A DNA stretch of 64,000 nt from Paracoccaceae bacterium (lineage in GTDB: Bacteria; Pseudomonadota; Alphaproteobacteria; Rhodobacterales; Rhodobacteraceae): contig JAHEJA010000004.1 in the NCBI GenBank assembly GCA_024639125.1, forward strand, positions 44,355 through 108,354, read 5' to 3'. A model generated the notes under the pieces. It ran no database searches, was not told the origin of the DNA, and worked only from the letters and a program-made list of their open reading frames with translations. The translations under genes and the position numbers were made by a program. Shown here one piece after another: positions 63,217 to 64,000 of the stretch (the stretch's first letter is position 1; each line of letters begins with the position of its first letter).

Positions 63217-64000
63217 AATCTCCAGATTAACTTACTGATATTCCTTGAACATTCACGATCAAGGGGCATCATTATGTCACACATTCAGTACACACTCTTT
63301 CGTTCTGGCAGCTATTATTACAATCGCCGTGTTCCAAACCATGCGGTAAGACTCTACGGCAGTCACATAAGGCAAGTACTATCATCATGTCCGTTAGAGG
63401 CAGAGGCATACGCAACTCGTCTGAGTAACGTACTAGAGGCATCTTGGGATTGCCCTAGGTCCACAGCACCAATAAATATAACTGCTGTCTTGGAAAGCTT
63501 TAAGCCAAAGTCCTACCTTCTATCAGAGATGGCAGACGAATACTTGGCCCTTCGCAAGATTGACCTAACACCCCCAAGAGTAGCCCTAGAAACTTTTATA
63601 GGTCTTGCCGGGGATCGTGACGTGGTAACTTACACAAGAGATGATGCCAAGATGTTTGTCGTTCAACTACAGAAACTAGGAAATAAGACAGCAACAATCA
63701 GGCGTCGGATCAACTGTATCTCAGCTATTCTGAACTATGCCTATGCAGAACTTGACGTGGACAGACGAAACCCCTTTAGTCGTTTGCTCATCAAGGGAGA
63801 AGGTCATGATGCGCACAAACGTGGGACCTTCACCTTAGAACAACTAAGGCAAGGTTATGATTACTCATTGTCGTCTGGCTCACAAATCAAGCTGCTTATG
63901 CCATTATTGGGGGAAACAGGATGCCGTCTAGCTGAGATTGTCGGCTTGGAGTTAGCTGACATCGATATGACTGAAGGTCTCATCCATATCCGCCCCAACC
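63217..64000 (+). mobile_element. Left end of a tRNA-Leu-integrated element (continues beyond window)
   Basis: Immediately after the tRNA 3' end comes a tyrosine integrase gene reading away from the tRNA, the normal layout of prophages and genomic islands that use tRNA genes as attachment sites. The attachment core should lie in the tRNA 3' half. The other boundary and cargo are outside the window, so the element type is unknown. Confidence 0.75.
63274..64000 (+). CDS. int: Tyrosine site-specific integrase, N-terminal part (cut by window edge)
   Basis: Open from ATG 63274, with AAGGGG 7 bases upstream, to the window edge: 242 residues visible. The N-terminus (LFRSGSYYYNRRVP) matches the beta-strand opening of integrases with a DUF6538-type arm, followed by a SAM-like core-binding domain (about 85-180) and the start of the catalytic domain, with the first catalytic arginine in GETGCRLAEIVGL. 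The remaining catalytic His/Arg/Tyr residues lie outside. CTA, ATA and AGA/AGG codons are visibly more common than in the neighbouring core genes, which fits acquired DNA. Confidence 0.9.
   Translation, partial: MSHIQYTLFRSGSYYYNRRVPNHAVRLYGSHIRQVLSSCPLEAEAYATRLSNVLEASWDCPRSTAPINITAVLESFKPKSYLLSEMADEYLALRKIDLTPPRVALETFIGLAGDRDVVTYTRDDAKMFVVQLQKLGNKTATIRRRINCISAILNYAYAELDVDRRNPFSRLLIKGEGHDAHKRGTFTLEQLRQGYDYSLSSGSQIKLLMPLLGETGCRLAEIVGLELADIDMTEGLIHIRPN

Overview
The window is a 64 kb stretch of chromosome from an alphaproteobacterium of the order Rhodobacterales, most likely a marine Roseobacter-clade organism of moderate GC (roughly half by eye). The assignment rests on gene content and order, from knowledge of the group rather than a search: hflK-hflC-DUF2065-degP, rpiA-gor, glyQ-DUF6446-glyS-PPDK, a fused NuoE/NuoF-like FdsB, FolE2 as the first folate enzyme, an aa3-type ctaD with a soluble cytochrome c, a SAM-II riboswitch before metZ, and several small Rhodobacterales families (DUF2842, DUF6524, DUF6446).

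Layout. 1-4.6 kb, minus strand: a cut-off PhnD-like binding protein, TerB, DUF1330, a rhodanese gene with a SqrR/BigR-type operator, rlmJ, pyrG and secG. 4.7-6.3 kb: a compact cobalt-type nitrile hydratase operon (alpha, beta, activator). 6.3-16.7 kb: DUF6524, purA-DUF2842, a large acidic disordered protein, thiamine pyrophosphokinase, a DMT exporter, GST-sdaA and rpiA-gor. 16.7-20.6 kb: the membrane proteostasis operon hflK-hflC-DUF2065-degP. 20.6-25.7 kb: a lipoprotein, a remnant of the error-prone polymerase DnaE2, ferredoxin, a VCBS-repeat protein, purD and xseA. 25.8-35.1 kb: fdsB, ftsY, a DMT transporter, yciB, a YfcG-type GST, SAM-II-metZ, folE2 and trkH. 35.1-43.3 kb: a catalytically dead trypsin-fold protein, glyQ-DUF6446-glyS and a divergent PPDK. 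43.4-51.8 kb: a SleB hydrolase, folB-folP-glmM, a DMT exporter, ilvC, two Lrp-type regulators and a class V aminotransferase. 51.8-58.6 kb: a UbiH-like hydroxylase, a HAD nucleotidase, a GntR regulator, an MshEN-GT2 glycosyltransferase, carA, a YqeY protein and DUF2244. 58.7-63.1 kb: ctaD, cytochrome c, lipB, and a divergent LytTR/DUF2306 pair. At 63.13 kb a tRNA-Leu(GAG) is followed directly by a tyrosine integrase that runs off the window: the left edge of an integrated element.

Most of the window is core metabolism in short operons with stop/start overlaps, separated by clear intrinsic terminators. No intergenic gap exceeds 300 bases. Linked functions include nucleotide synthesis (pyrG, purA, purD, carA), folate (folE2, folB, folP), methionine and branched-chain amino acids (metZ, ilvC, Lrp), respiration (ctaD, cytochrome c) and membrane quality control.

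The less ordinary content is regulatory or degenerate: the SAM-II aptamer followed by a terminator-like hairpin, two hairpins that bury Shine-Dalgarno sequences, the candidate SqrR operator, a glycosyltransferase carrying a tandem c-di-GMP-binding MshEN motif, a PPDK homologue whose nucleotide-binding signatures are eroded, a pseudoprotease lacking the catalytic triad, and the tRNA-linked element whose cargo lies beyond the window.
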